Shown here piece by piece: positions 16,172-25,704 of a stretch of DNA of 40,671 bases. Positions within the stretch are counted from its first letter, which is position 1. Every line of letters starts with the position of its first letter. The position numbers were made by a program, and so were the translations under genes. The notes under the pieces were generated by a model. It saw nothing but the letters and a program-made list of their open reading frames with translations. It made no database searches and was not told the origin of the DNA. The stretch spans positions 1 to 40,671 of the forward strand of contig JAKITK010000026.1 of assembly GCA_021648125.1 (NCBI GenBank), given 5' to 3'. The DNA comes from Lysobacterales bacterium. GTDB taxonomy: Bacteria > Pseudomonadota > Gammaproteobacteria > Xanthomonadales > SZUA-36.

Positions 16172-17431
16172 CTACAGGATTTTTTCGATCTGATCGAGAG
16201 TGCGAACCAGCGCTCCGCGGCCTTCGCTGACTAGGCGTAAGCCCGCCCGACCCATCAGATCACAGCGGTTGGGGTCGGAGAATAATGTAGATACGGCTGC
16301 GGCAAGTTGCTCAGCATCCGCTACTTCCATTGCCGCGCCGCGCTGTACCAGCCGCGCGCTAATTTCGGCGAAATTAAACATATGCGGCCCAAATAATACA
16401 GGCTTGCCCAGAGCGGCAGGCTCAAGGACATTATGGCCGCCCAGCGGGGCAAAAGAACCACCAACAAAGGCAACATCAGCGGCCGCACAGTAGCGCAATA
16501 GTTCGCCCATGGCATCAACCACAAAACAATTGGACCGGGCTTCGCAAACTTCGGTTTCACTGCGCAACTGGATCGACAAACCATGGGCTTTAGCCAGTTG
16601 AGCGGCACGCCCGAAACGCTCCGGATGCCTTGGAACCAGGACAAGCAAAGCATCTGGATGACTTTTCAGCACTTCAACAAAAGCATCCAGAACTGGTTCA
16701 TCATCACCCTCATGGGTGCTAGCTGCCAACAATACCGGGCGGGAAAAACCCCAGCCCAGGCGAATAATTTCACCTTCTTCTAGCAGGCTAGCCGGCACCC
16801 GGATATCAAACTTGAGACTACCGGTGACATCCACCCGTGATGCTGGCGTACCGCATTGGATCAGTCGCGCCGCATCTGTTTCTGTCTGCGCTGCAACCCA
16901 GGCAACCGAACCTAGCACTTCTTCTGCTAAACGCGGGAGCATTTGATAACCTTTCAAGGATTTTTCAGAAACTCTGGCGTTGGCGATAACCACAGGTATA
17001 TTCAACTTCGCTGCTTTACGGTAAAGGTTGGGCCAGATTTCAGTTTCCATTATTATCAGCATGCGCGGCTGAACCCGCGCGTAAAATCGCCTAACTGCGC
17101 CCGGCAGATCCAACGGTGCATAAATATGGAATACTGAGTCACCCAGAACCTCTTGTATCCGAGCAGAACCTGTTGGGGTAAAACCGGTAACCACAATGGG
17201 AATTTCCGGCCAACGGGTCTGCAATCCGCGAATCAGGGGTATTGCCGCATTGACCTCACCTACCGACACTGCATGTACAACAATCCCGTTTTTAGCGAGC
17301 GGTGGCTGAAAAAACCCAAATCGTTCACTCCAGCGATGCCAATAATCTTGATCCCGCAAGCCACGCCAGAGCAGGTGCAACAACAACACAGGAGTGAGTA
17401 GATAAATTGCGAGGTTATATAAAATATGCAT
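16172..17431 (-). CDS. waaA: 3-deoxy-D-manno-octulosonic acid (Kdo) transferase
   Basis: WaaA (KdtA, family GT30) adds Kdo from CMP-Kdo to lipid IVA at the inner membrane, a needed step in LPS assembly. The 419 residues start with a membrane anchor (YNLAIYLLTPVLLLHLLW), followed by the catalytic glutamate motif AVSVGEV (E59). Further conserved blocks are VTGFTPTGSAR, METEIWPNLY (128-137), ANARVSEKS and the C-terminal nucleotide-sugar site GGSFAPLGGHNVLEPA. Length is normal. It converges with tolC and diverges from glnE with only 82 bases between, so both promoters must lie there. It anchors the LPS gene region that continues to 25.7 kb. Confidence 0.96.
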   Translation of the reverse strand: MHILYNLAIYLLTPVLLLHLLWRGLRDQDYWHRWSERFGFFQPPLAKNGIVVHAVSVGEVNAAIPLIRGLQTRWPEIPIVVTGFTPTGSARIQEVLGDSVFHIYAPLDLPGAVRRFYARVQPRMLIIMETEIWPNLYRKAAKLNIPVVIANARVSEKSLKGYQMLPRLAEEVLGSVAWVAAQTETDAARLIQCGTPASRVDVTGSLKFDIRVPASLLEEGEIIRLGWGFSRPVLLAASTHEGDDEPVLDAFVEVLKSHPDALLVLVPRHPERFGRAAQLAKAHGLSIQLRSETEVCEARSNCFVVDAMGELLRYCAAADVAFVGGSFAPLGGHNVLEPAALGKPVLFGPHMFNFAEISARLVQRGAAMEVADAEQLAAAVSTLFSDPNRCDLMGRAGLRLVSEGRGALVRTLDQIEKIL

Positions 17432-17513
17432 GGCGTAACTTGATAGGAATCCTGCGGGTGATTATATCACCTGCACTGTCAGCGCATATCTGCTGAACGC
17501 AAGAACAAATTAT

Positions 17514-20342
17514 ATGGCTTTGCAGTGTTCAAGATATACTATGTGGATGGCTGCATCCTTTAATAACCACCTTGAACGACTGGCGTATCAGTGGAAAAAT
17601 TACAACGGATTTACGGCTGACTCTTTCCCTGAGGCCGCGCTGATAAGGTTGTTTAAAGCATCGCCGTGGGCTGCGGAAAAACTGGCTAAACATCCTCACT
17701 GGCTAAACGAGTTATGGCCGCAACTGAAAACTCAAACACCTGCTCAAAAAGATGAACTCGAACACTTAGTAAGCGATACCGACCTCGATACGGGTTTACG
17801 GGTTTTTCGCAACCGCCAAATGCTACAAATTATCTGGCGCGACTGTATTGAAGAATCCGGCCTGGAAGAAACCCTGCTAAACCTCAGCGTGCTGGCTGAA
17901 ATATGCGTGCAATTTGCTCTCGATAATATCCAACAACAACTTTTAATACAGCATGGCCAACCTGTTAACGAACAGAGCGACCAGGCCCATTTTGTGGTTC
18001 TGGCAATGGGTAAGCTGGGTGGCCGCGAGCTTAATTTTTCATCAGATATTGATTTAATATTTTTCCATACCGGGCATGGAAAAACTGCTGGCAATAATCT
18101 GGGGCAGGGCAGGATAAGCAACGAACAGTTTTTTAACCGGCTCGCACAACGCTTAATTAAGTGCCTGTCCTCCATTCAAGCAGAAGGTTTCGTTTTTCGT
18201 GTCGATACCCGTTTGCGCCCGCACGGGCAGTCCGGCCTGTTGGTGCCCTCCAGCGGGGCTTTGGAGCAATATTACCAAACCGAAGGTCGCGACTGGGAGC
18301 GTTACGCACTGATCAAAGCCCGTCCGGTAGCTGGAAATATTGCTAGCGGCAACGATTTATTGGAACAACTGCGACCTTTTATATATCGACGTTATCTCGA
18401 TTATGGGGCGATTGAATCCTTGCGGGAAATGCATCAGATGATTGGCTTAGATGCCGTAAAAATTGGTCAAAAAAGCACGCTGGGTATTGACCTCAAGCGC
18501 GGACCCGGCGGCATCCGAGAGGCAGAGTTTTTTGTCCAGAGCTTCCAGTTATTGCGTGGTGGCCGCAACCCAGATTTGCGCCAGCCCGGTTTTCTGGCTA
18601 CTCTTGCCGCGCTGGTAGGTCTTAAGTTACTGGAAACTAAAAGCGCTGATTTATTGTTATCTGCCTATAAATATTTACGCCAACTGGAAAACCGCTTGCA
18701 GGCCTTGCATGATCAGCAAATACACCACTTACCCTCCAACCCGGAAGACCAGTACGCACTCACCACCTCGATGCGCTTTTCCGACTGGTCCAAACTTATC
18801 CATGAACTCCAGTTGCACCAACTCCATGTACAGCAGTTATTTGATGGTTTATTCAGCAGCGAGTCAGTCGGCAACTCACAAGCCCAGCGCTACCAAGCTC
18901 TTATTCAAACCGACTGGCAAGAGGCCGGTATCTGCCTAGAAAGCGGTGAGCTGCAGGCTTTAGCAGACCGGTTACAACAGCTAGAATTATTGCCGCTCAG
19001 CGCCCGTGCGCGGGCACGCTCTCAGCGATTACTTGGGCGGGTTCTTACAATCAACCTAGAATCACCTCTAAGCGCCCCAGTATGGAAAGATTTGCTTTCA
19101 TTTATCATCGCGGTAAGTCGTCGCAGCGCCTATCTAGCCCTGCTCATAGAACATCCGTATGCCCTCGACCGCTTGTTACATCTGTTTACAAGTAGTAGCT
19201 GGTTAGCGGCGGAAATTATTCGTTACCCGGTGTTGCTGGACGATTTAATCGACCCTAAAGTGAATCAACCCGCCAGCGTCAAAGACATGCAAGCCAGCCT
19301 TCAGCGGCTGGCTGAGAACAGTGAAGACAGTGAAACCCTGCTGGAAAATTTTAATCAATATAAGCGCGGCCAGCAATTGCGTATTGCAATAGCCGAACTC
19401 AGCGGCGAGCTTGGCAGCCAACAGGCGCAGCATTTTCTGTCGCAGTTGGCTGACTGTATTTTGCAGGCCTGCCTACAGGCTGTCATCGGTATTCTCGAAC
19501 CACGCCATGGCGTGGTCGAAGGGCTAGTCTGGACAGTCATTGCCTATGGCAGCCTCGGTGCCCGGGAAATGTCGTATATATCCGATCTGGATTTGGTTTT
19601 CCTGTATCAGCTTAATGGGAACACTACGGCTGCGGATCCGCGAGCCCGGCTTTCCGATGGTAGCAAAGCCCTCGGGGCAGAACAATATGCTATTCGTATG
19701 GGTCAACGCCTGATTGCCCTGCTTACCACCTTAACCCCGGCAGGCAGGCTTTACAGCGTGGACTCGCGCTTACGCCCTAATGGAAAATCCGGAACCCTGG
19801 TGAGCAGCATCAATGCTTTTGCCCGTTATCAGGATCAGGAAGCCTGGATATGGGAACACCAAGCACTAAGCCGCGCCCGCGCCATATGCGGTGACCAGGC
19901 CCTTAGGGCTAAATTCAACAAGATTCGCACACACACGCTGAGCAAGGCTCGTCAGGCATCTAAATTAAAGTTTGAAGTGGTTAACATGCGCCAGAAGATG
20001 TATGCGCAAACGGATATCAACAGCTGTTATCAACAGCTGAAACAGCTGCCTGGAGGTTTGGGAGATATTGAGTTCATCGCCCAGCATGGCATTCTTGCAA
20101 ATGCGGCCGAATACCAGCAACTACTGCTGCCAACCGACACTTGCGGACAACTCCAGGCACTTGGCCGATGTGCTCTGATTGAGAGTGAAACCATGAGCCA
20201 GTTAGTGACTGCCTGGCAGCAACTTAGCCGCAGCCGGCAACAACTGACCTTACAACGGTTAAGCTCTAAGACGCTTGGTGCGCAAGATATTGCCGCCATG
20301 GCCGCAGTGAAAAACCTCTGGCAGTCGTTGATGGAAGAGTAG
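17514..20342 (+). CDS. glnE: Bifunctional glutamine synthetase adenylyltransferase/adenylyl-removing enzyme
   Basis: GlnE adds and removes AMP on glutamine synthetase in response to nitrogen status, through PII. The 942 residues are close to the E. coli length of 946. Both nucleotidyltransferase halves are seen. The N-terminal deadenylylase has MGKLGGRELNFSSDIDLIFF (about 165-184). The C-terminal adenylylase has GSLGAREMSYISDLDLVFLY (about 679-698). Each has the metal-binding DxD (DID, DLD). VDTRLRPHGQSGLLV and VDSRLRPNGKSGTLV motifs repeat in the two halves. Three starts are possible (17514, 17541, 17547); none has a strong ribosome site, so the first few residues are uncertain. It sits alone between LPS genes. 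Confidence 0.95.
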   Translation: MALQCSRYTMWMAASFNNHLERLAYQWKNYNGFTADSFPEAALIRLFKASPWAAEKLAKHPHWLNELWPQLKTQTPAQKDELEHLVSDTDLDTGLRVFRNRQMLQIIWRDCIEESGLEETLLNLSVLAEICVQFALDNIQQQLLIQHGQPVNEQSDQAHFVVLAMGKLGGRELNFSSDIDLIFFHTGHGKTAGNNLGQGRISNEQFFNRLAQRLIKCLSSIQAEGFVFRVDTRLRPHGQSGLLVPSSGALEQYYQTEGRDWERYALIKARPVAGNIASGNDLLEQLRPFIYRRYLDYGAIESLREMHQMIGLDAVKIGQKSTLGIDLKRGPGGIREAEFFVQSFQLLRGGRNPDLRQPGFLATLAALVGLKLLETKSADLLLSAYKYLRQLENRLQALHDQQIHHLPSNPEDQYALTTSMRFSDWSKLIHELQLHQLHVQQLFDGLFSSESVGNSQAQRYQALIQTDWQEAGICLESGELQALADRLQQLELLPLSARARARSQRLLGRVLTINLESPLSAPVWKDLLSFIIAVSRRSAYLALLIEHPYALDRLLHLFTSSSWLAAEIIRYPVLLDDLIDPKVNQPASVKDMQASLQRLAENSEDSETLLENFNQYKRGQQLRIAIAELSGELGSQQAQHFLSQLADCILQACLQAVIGILEPRHGVVEGLVWTVIAYGSLGAREMSYISDLDLVFLYQLNGNTTAADPRARLSDGSKALGAEQYAIRMGQRLIALLTTLTPAGRLYSVDSRLRPNGKSGTLVSSINAFARYQDQEAWIWEHQALSRARAICGDQALRAKFNKIRTHTLSKARQASKLKFEVVNMRQKMYAQTDINSCYQQLKQLPGGLGDIEFIAQHGILANAAEYQQLLLPTDTCGQLQALGRCALIESETMSQLVTAWQQLSRSRQQLTLQRLSSKTLGAQDIAAMAAVKNLWQSLMEE

Positions 20343-20353
20343 TGGTAATGAGG

Positions 20354-20373
20354 TCCCGACGCAGGGGTCGGGA
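20354..20373. repeat. Hairpin between convergent glnE and ELM1-like gene
   Basis: TCCCGAC and GTCGGGA form a perfect 7-bp stem around a 6-base loop just after the glnE stop. The T-tract expected of a classical terminator is missing (TTTAATTTAA comes 10 bases later). It may act as a weak terminator for the convergent genes, or be a repetitive palindrome. Confidence 0.45.
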
Positions 20374-20395
20374 AGACTAGTTTAATTTAACCGCT

Positions 20396-21283
20396 TTATT
20401 CTAAGCCTAACAAGGCACCTCTTTCAATCAGTTCAATTGCGACCCTTTCCGCTTCCCGGATAGGCACGGAATTTTTCTCGAAGCGACCCCGCTTATTCAG
20501 CTGGTGAATATAATCTTGCAGCTTGCCACGCGCTGACTCGGCACCCAGCACCCTCACCGGACGGTCACTGGCGCAGGCTTCAGCCAGCATATTGATAGAA
20601 TCGCCGCTAACCCAAAATTCAGCCGCGCAGGCAAGGGCTTTTCGATAGCCGTCTGCATCATCGCTTTCTACCAAGCTGTGGTCTGAGGCATGCATAGACC
20701 AAGCCCTGAGCCGGCGTACAATCGCTCGCGGCGTCCGCCTTGAGCAGCAAACCGTTACCGGCATACTTTGCTGCTGTGCCTGTTCCAACCAGTTATTCAG
20801 ACTAGATTCATCCCAGCTCAGGTAGTCTGTAGCTCCACCAAGCAATAAGACTAGGCGCGAGTTATCCCGGCTTAATGGCGGCGGTGTTGTTACCAGAGAC
20901 CCAAGAAAATTAATAATATTAGGGCCCTGAAGATAATCATGCATGGGGATAAGCAACCAGTCCCAGTTGTGTTCAAGAGCCCGTTTACTAACCACAGGAT
21001 TAAGGATTTGTATGCTGTTTACACTGGATCCAAACCGTTTTTTCAGCGCCAACGAACAGGCTGCCGCACGGCGCCCGCATCCGATAAGCAGGCTCGCCGG
21101 TGGTAATGTGATTAGTGCCTCGGCTGCAGCCAGCGAAACCGGTTCAATCCGCGTGCGTGAGTTGTAATTATCCGTTGATGTTCTAATCTGTGCCTTAATC
21201 AAGGACGCCGCTAATGCTGCCGATTGATGCAGGTGGCCTGCACGCCCGTCATCCAGTAATAAGATAACTTTATCGTTACTCAT
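20396..21283 (-). CDS. Mitochondrial-fission ELM1-like protein
   Basis: The 295 residues match the ELM1 family (Pfam PF06258), named for the plant protein but widespread in bacteria next to LPS genes: LLLDDGRAGHLHQSAALAASL at the start, IGCGRRAAACSLALKK, NPVVSKRALEHNWDWLLIPMHDYLQGPNII, VLLLGGATDYLSW and SGDSINMLAEACASDRPVRVL. The fold resembles GT-B glycosyltransferases, and the last motif is positioned like a nucleotide-sugar site. A role in LPS core assembly is therefore plausible but unproven. It converges with glnE and diverges from the zinc-finger gene. Confidence 0.82.
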   Translation of the reverse strand: MSNDKVILLLDDGRAGHLHQSAALAASLIKAQIRTSTDNYNSRTRIEPVSLAAAEALITLPPASLLIGCGRRAAACSLALKKRFGSSVNSIQILNPVVSKRALEHNWDWLLIPMHDYLQGPNIINFLGSLVTTPPPLSRDNSRLVLLLGGATDYLSWDESSLNNWLEQAQQQSMPVTVCCSRRTPRAIVRRLRAWSMHASDHSLVESDDADGYRKALACAAEFWVSGDSINMLAEACASDRPVRVLGAESARGKLQDYIHQLNKRGRFEKNSVPIREAERVAIELIERGALLGLE

Positions 21284-21370
21284 AAAATTTAAGTCAGGCG
21301 TTTGAATGATTTATTCCCTTATCTTGTCCGTGGGCGTTAAAATAACAGATTATCGACTGGAGAAACTACC

Positions 21371-21577
21371 GTGGCCCACACAACCGATGCTAACAACCCG
21401 GACCTGATTCCTGCAAACACTCAGCAATCCTACCAGATCAGCCACAATGACCTGCCATTAAGCTGTCCCATGCCGAATATGAAAGTCTGGGATTCGCACC
21501 CACGAGTATTCTTACCACTAGATGCAGATGGTAAGGCCCACTGCCCTTACTGCGGTGCTGACTATAGCCTCGCCTGA
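21371..21577 (+). CDS. Zinc-finger protein of the CHCC family
   Basis: A 68-residue protein whose C-terminal half (SCPMPNMKVWDSHPRVFLPL...GKAHCPYCGADYSL) is the CHCC zinc-finger (Pfam PF10276), related to the mitochondrial complex I subunit NDUFS6. The metal ligands are the first cysteine, the histidine in DSHPRVFL and the CPYC pair. In gammaproteobacteria these proteins sit beside LPS and waaL-type genes, but the role is not established. The start is a GTG at 21371 after the ribosome site GGAG in ACTGGAGAAACTACC. A TTG-initiated glycosyltransferase gene follows 33 bases downstream. Confidence 0.9.
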   Translation: MAHTTDANNPDLIPANTQQSYQISHNDLPLSCPMPNMKVWDSHPRVFLPLDADGKAHCPYCGADYSLA

Positions 21578-21610
21578 ATCTCAAACAACTAGACTAACAG
21601 GATAAAACCC

Positions 21611-22708
21611 TTGCATATTGTTCATTGTCTGGCATCCATGCAAACGGGTGGCTCCGAGCTGGTAGTGCTGGAGTTGACTGACGCCGCGTGCAAGCAGGGG
21701 CACCGGGTTAGTGTGTTTTCTGCAGCCGGGAATTTATGTTCACGACTGCATGCCAGCGGGGCTGAACACCTGCATTGGCCCATCGGTAAAAAAAAGCTCC
21801 AGACCTTGAAATTAATCCAGCGCATGAGCAATTGGTTAACCGACAACCCTGCCGACATTGTGCATGTACATTCACGCCTGCCTGCCTGGGTTGCCTGGAA
21901 GGCTGTTCAGGCTCTGCCGCAACAACAACGCCCGCATTTTATTTCCAGCGTACACGGGCACTATTCGGTTAGCAAATACAGTGCTGTAATGACCTATGGC
22001 GAAAGAGTTATTGCGGTCTCAGAGAGTATTGCCCGCTATATTCGCGAGAATTATCCACAAGCTGATGCATCTAAAGTTGTGGTGATTCCCCCCGGGGTTG
22101 ATCATCTGCGCTTCCGGCACCAGCAGATAGAACCTGAGTGGTTGTCAGCATTTGCGTGTGAGTTTCCCAGCATCGGTGAACACAAATTGTTGCTGTTACC
22201 GGGCCGAATTACCCGTCTAAAAGGGCATAAATGTTTTGTCCGCCTGCTCGCCGGACTGATCGCTGCTGGAGAAAATGTGCATGGCCTGATTGTCGGCCCA
22301 ATATCTTCGGGTAAACAACATTATCTGGATGAAATTTCAGAATTAGCCCTGGATTTGGGAATTAGTGAACGCCTCGACTATGCCGGTAACCGCGAAGACA
22401 TGCCGGAATTAATGCAACGAGCCGAGCTGGTAGTAAACCTTTCCATCAAGGCCGAGGCCTTTGGTCGGACCGTTAATGAAGCGCTTAGCGTGGGCACTCC
22501 TGTAGTCGCCTGGGATCGAGGCGGTGTTCATGAATTACTGGGTGAGTTATATCCCCAGGGACGGGTCGAGCCGGGTGATGAAGCCGCCCTACTGGAAATC
22601 TGTCGGAAACTACTGCACCAAGCCGGTGAAATCAGCAGTAATCAAGCTTACAGTCTTGCGGCCACAAATACTGCCACCCTTGATCTGTACGCGGAGCTTT
22701 GCCGATGA
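21611..22708 (+). CDS. GT4-family glycosyltransferase
   Basis: A 365-residue GT-B retaining glycosyltransferase: HIVHCLASMQTGGSELVVLELT at the N-terminus, HVHSRLPAWVAWKA, SSVHGHYSV, VIAVSESIARYI, then the sugar-nucleotide half VVIPPGVDHLRF, LLLPGRITRLKGHKCFVRLLAGL and the signature EAFGRTVNEALSVGTPVVAWDRGGVHELL. The start is a TTG at 21611 preceded by AGGATAAAA. It gives the family's usual beginning; the first ATG would cut off the first strand. It overlaps the next gene by ATGA, so they are coupled. The context suggests LPS core synthesis. The donor and acceptor sugars cannot be read. Confidence 0.92.
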   Translation: MHIVHCLASMQTGGSELVVLELTDAACKQGHRVSVFSAAGNLCSRLHASGAEHLHWPIGKKKLQTLKLIQRMSNWLTDNPADIVHVHSRLPAWVAWKAVQALPQQQRPHFISSVHGHYSVSKYSAVMTYGERVIAVSESIARYIRENYPQADASKVVVIPPGVDHLRFRHQQIEPEWLSAFACEFPSIGEHKLLLLPGRITRLKGHKCFVRLLAGLIAAGENVHGLIVGPISSGKQHYLDEISELALDLGISERLDYAGNREDMPELMQRAELVVNLSIKAEAFGRTVNEALSVGTPVVAWDRGGVHELLGELYPQGRVEPGDEAALLEICRKLLHQAGEISSNQAYSLAATNTATLDLYAELCR

Positions 22709-23940
22709 TTGCCTCAGGCTACCAAAAGAACCCTTGGTGGGCAGCTGTGCTGATCGCCGCCTATCCCATGCTGCTGCCGTTTTCAAGAACGGCTGAAGTC
22801 CCGCTTAGCCTGTTGGCAATTACCGGCATGGTATTGCTCTGGCGGCATGGGCGCGCTATCAAACATTGGCCTACTTCACGCGCCCTGCTACTGGTGTTTT
22901 TATGTATGTGGCTGCCAATGGTAGTGTCCTCAATAGACGCCTTTAATCCCTCAGGCTCCTGGTATCACAGTCTGGTGTCCCTGCGCTTTTTCTTTGCAGC
23001 TTTAGCCATGGCCTGGTTGTCCCGTTTCAGCGTGGTGCGCGAACGCGCCATGTTACTAATATCCTTGGTGCTGGGTTTTTGGGTGGTCGACAGCCTGATA
23101 CAATTTATTTTCGGGGTGGATTTGCTCGGTTTCCCGAATACGGCCGACCGCCTCAACGGCCCTTTCGGTATGCGACATTTCCGGCTCGGCATGATCCTTG
23201 CTGTATTTTCACCGATTCTATTTGAACAGGTACGCCGTAGTTGGGGCGGCTACGGCCTGCTATTGGTCATACCACTAACCGTATTTGTGGTGATTCTTAG
23301 CGGGGTGCGTTCCGGTTGGGTAATCATCGCCCTAGCCGTACCGGTGTTTTTGTTTTGGGCCGCGCGCCGGAATAACTGGCCGCTTTTGCGCATCAACGCA
23401 ATCAGCATTGTCGGTGCTATTTTGCTGCTAAGCTTGGCTTGGGTGAGTTCACCACTGGTGCAGGAGCGAATTGAGCTCAGCATGGGTCTAGGCTCTGGCG
23501 ATATGCAGACCACCGACTACGCCTTATCGAACCGCATACCTATCTGGGAAACCTCTCTGCGAATATTTAAAGCCTACCCACTGCTTGGCGTTGGCATTGA
23601 TAGCTATCGCGAGGCCTATGTGGTTTACGCTGCAGCTGACGACCCGCATGTGGCCACTAATGGTATTGGTGGCTATCATGCGCACAACCTAATTCTGGAG
23701 GTTCTGTCAGTTACCGGCTTGCTTGGTCTGCTTGGATTAATCTTGGCCAGCCGCATTATGTATCGCCTATGGCAGCAGGCGGATGCCGCTTCACGCCAGT
23801 CTATGCTGCCATTTGCGCTGGCATTGGTGCTACTGATGTTGCCGTTTAATTCGCACTTCTCCCACTATGGTACTTTCCTGTCCTCGGTTAGCTGGTGGTT
23901 GCTCGGACTGTGGATGGGCGCCTTCCGTCGGCGCGAATAA
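22705..23940 (+). CDS. O-antigen ligase / polymerase (Wzy/WaaL superfamily) membrane protein
   Basis: The 411 residues contain about ten hydrophobic segments and the periplasmic Wzy_C/O-antigen ligase region (Pfam PF04932): VDLLGFPNTADRLNGPFGMRHFRLGMIL, VVILSGVRSGWVI and IPIWETSLRIFKAYPLLGVGIDSYREAY, with YHAHNLILEVLSVTGLLGLLG near the end. The histidine in AHNL is a conserved feature of ligases that join O-antigen to lipid A-core. I choose the ATG at 22705 because it overlaps the upstream stop as ATGA; a TTG two codons earlier is in frame. The third LPS gene of the operon is 3 bases behind its stop. Whether it is a ligase or a polymerase is undecided. Confidence 0.85.
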   Translation: MIASGYQKNPWWAAVLIAAYPMLLPFSRTAEVPLSLLAITGMVLLWRHGRAIKHWPTSRALLLVFLCMWLPMVVSSIDAFNPSGSWYHSLVSLRFFFAALAMAWLSRFSVVRERAMLLISLVLGFWVVDSLIQFIFGVDLLGFPNTADRLNGPFGMRHFRLGMILAVFSPILFEQVRRSWGGYGLLLVIPLTVFVVILSGVRSGWVIIALAVPVFLFWAARRNNWPLLRINAISIVGAILLLSLAWVSSPLVQERIELSMGLGSGDMQTTDYALSNRIPIWETSLRIFKAYPLLGVGIDSYREAYVVYAAADDPHVATNGIGGYHAHNLILEVLSVTGLLGLLGLILASRIMYRLWQQADAASRQSMLPFALALVLLMLPFNSHFSHYGTFLSSVSWWLLGLWMGAFRRRE

Positions 23941-23943
23941 AAC

Positions 23944-24738
23944 ATGCCTTCTGTTAGCAACAAACCTCATCTCAGTGCGGTAATCACTACTTTCAATAAT
24001 GAAACCACCCTGAGGCGGTGTTTAAGTTCTTTGAGTCTTAACGAGCTACCGTTGACAGATGAAATACTTGTGCTCGATTCCGGCAGCACAGATAGCAGCG
24101 TTGCCATTGCCACAAGTCACGAGGCGAGAGTTGAAACCAGAGCTTTCAGTAACTACAGCGAACAAAAACAACGGGCAATTGAGCTTGCAGAGCACGAGTG
24201 GATTTTATTGCTGGATGCGGATGAGTGGTTGTCACAAGAACTGCAGGAACGCCTACAGCAATGGCGGCAACAATCACCAAGCGCTGACGCTTACCGTTTG
24301 CAACGGCGTGAGTGGCTGCTATGGCAATGGCAGCATAAATGGAGTAAACCCGTTACCCCGATTCGCCTGTTTGACCGTAGAACAACTCGAATGAATAGCG
24401 TACCGGTGCATGCAGCATTGCAGTGTTCTGGCCGAGTGGAGACGCTGGCGGCAGCGCTTTTGCATACAGGTGAAGCTGATATCCATAGCAAAGTTGAGAA
24501 AATCAACGCCTATTCCAGCGGCCAAGCCCAGTGGCGTAGCTCACGCCGGTTTCTGCGCTTGCGGATACTGGTATATCCTGGGTTTGCTTTTTGGCGTGAA
24601 TACCTACTGCGACGACAGTTTTTAAATGGTTGGGCGGGCTTTATTGCGGCTCGCAGTGCGGCCTTTTACGCCTTTCTTAAGTATACCAAAGCCTATGAGT
24701 TAACGCGTAAAGAGCAGAACGATCAGTCACTGGAATAA
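23944..24738 (+). CDS. WaaE-like GT2 family glycosyltransferase
   Basis: A 264-residue inverting glycosyltransferase: SAVITTFNNETTLRRCL, the LVLDSGSTDSSVAIA segment, then SEQKQRAIELAEHEWILLLDADEWLSQEL. The DADE motif is the metal-nucleotide site of GT2 enzymes. The EQKQ and RLFDRRTTRMN blocks recall the LPS core beta-1,4-glucosyltransferase WaaE/KdtX group. The C-terminus FIAARSAAFYAFLKYTKAYEL is also characteristic. It lies 3 bases after the ligase gene, the last of the plus-strand LPS operon. Its 3' end overlaps the convergent acyltransferase by 16 bases. The precise acceptor is not readable. Confidence 0.88.
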   Translation: MPSVSNKPHLSAVITTFNNETTLRRCLSSLSLNELPLTDEILVLDSGSTDSSVAIATSHEARVETRAFSNYSEQKQRAIELAEHEWILLLDADEWLSQELQERLQQWRQQSPSADAYRLQRREWLLWQWQHKWSKPVTPIRLFDRRTTRMNSVPVHAALQCSGRVETLAAALLHTGEADIHSKVEKINAYSSGQAQWRSSRRFLRLRILVYPGFAFWREYLLRRQFLNGWAGFIAARSAAFYAFLKYTKAYELTRKEQNDQSLE

Positions 24739-25658
24739 AAGGGCGGCTCACCCGGGGGTCGGGTTTTAAAGCGCCGGTGAATCCACCAATATTGTTCCGG
24801 GGCCATCCGGATCATCTGCTCCAATACCGCATTGACCTGTTGTAAGTCCCGCTGATCATCGCCACTGAAATCATCCAATGGCGGAAGTATTTCCAGACGA
24901 AAGCGATTACCGGGTAAGCGTATGGGCATCATTGGAATAACCACCGCTTTGCCGGCTTTAGTCAGACGCAACGGGGCGGTCATAGTGGCTGTTTGAATTC
25001 CAAAAAACGGAACGAACAAGCTTTGTTCACCGCGCATATCCATATCGGCGGTATACCAAAGCGCCCCGCCTTCACGCAAGTACCGCATCGCTGTGCGCAC
25101 TTCGCGTTTCTTGATCATGTAAACAGATTTGCGCGTACGCACCCGCAGTGCCATGTACTCCATTACCGGGTTTTTATGCGGTCGATAAATGGCGCCGATA
25201 GGGGTTTTCGCTGTCAACAAACCTGAGCCAATTTCCATGCAGGTGCTATGCACGCTTAACAGTAGAATGCCTTTGCCCTCACGCTGGGCGGTCTCAATAT
25301 GCTCGAAGCCTTGAATGCTACCAATATGCTTAATAAACGCCCGAGATCGCCACCAGACATAGATCGTTTCGCCCGGCATACTCGCCAATGCCGTCAGGTT
25401 TTGATCCAGCATCTCGGCTCTTTCCTGCGGGCTTTTATCGGCAAAGCAGGCTGCCAGATTCTGTTTAATTATAGCTACCCTTTTTTTCATAAAGGGTTTA
25501 ATCAATGGCTTCAGGCTGCGGCTCAGAGCCATCCCCAGCGCAAATGGCAGCCGCGAATATAACCACGAAAGCCCCAGCAACAGCCAGCTCAACCAATGCT
25601 TTGGATGAAGCAAAGGTTTTAGCGGTGGTAGCGGGGCGCTTTTAACGGGTGGTGTCAT
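24723..25658 (-). CDS. LpxL/HtrB-type lipid A late acyltransferase
   Basis: The protein (311 residues from ATG 25658) belongs to the Lpx acyltransferase family (Pfam PF03279), which adds secondary acyl chains to Kdo-lipid A in the inner membrane. Visible are the N-terminal hydrophobic helix WLSWLLLGLSWLYSRLPFALGMAL, the catalytic HxxxxE in LLSVHSTCMEIGS, the YRPHKNPVMEYMAL block, and MTAPLRLTKAGKAVVIPMMPIRL with C-terminal EQYWWIHRRFKTRPPGE. An upstream ATG at 25754 would add 32 residues, but these run through a repeat arm and are unlike the family, so I chose the inner start. It converges with the WaaE-like gene and completes the LPS cluster. Confidence 0.88.
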   Translation of the reverse strand: MTPPVKSAPLPPLKPLLHPKHWLSWLLLGLSWLYSRLPFALGMALSRSLKPLIKPFMKKRVAIIKQNLAACFADKSPQERAEMLDQNLTALASMPGETIYVWWRSRAFIKHIGSIQGFEHIETAQREGKGILLLSVHSTCMEIGSGLLTAKTPIGAIYRPHKNPVMEYMALRVRTRKSVYMIKKREVRTAMRYLREGGALWYTADMDMRGEQSLFVPFFGIQTATMTAPLRLTKAGKAVVIPMMPIRLPGNRFRLEILPPLDDFSGDDQRDLQQVNAVLEQMIRMAPEQYWWIHRRFKTRPPGEPPFYSSD

Positions 25659-25704
25659 TGCGCTATTGTCGGGGATTTTTGCTGTAACTGCTAGTATTGC
25701 CGAG

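Noticed and set aside
17520-17540. glnE promoter (TTGCAG ... TATACT)
   Set aside because: The spacing of 9 bases is far too short for sigma-70.
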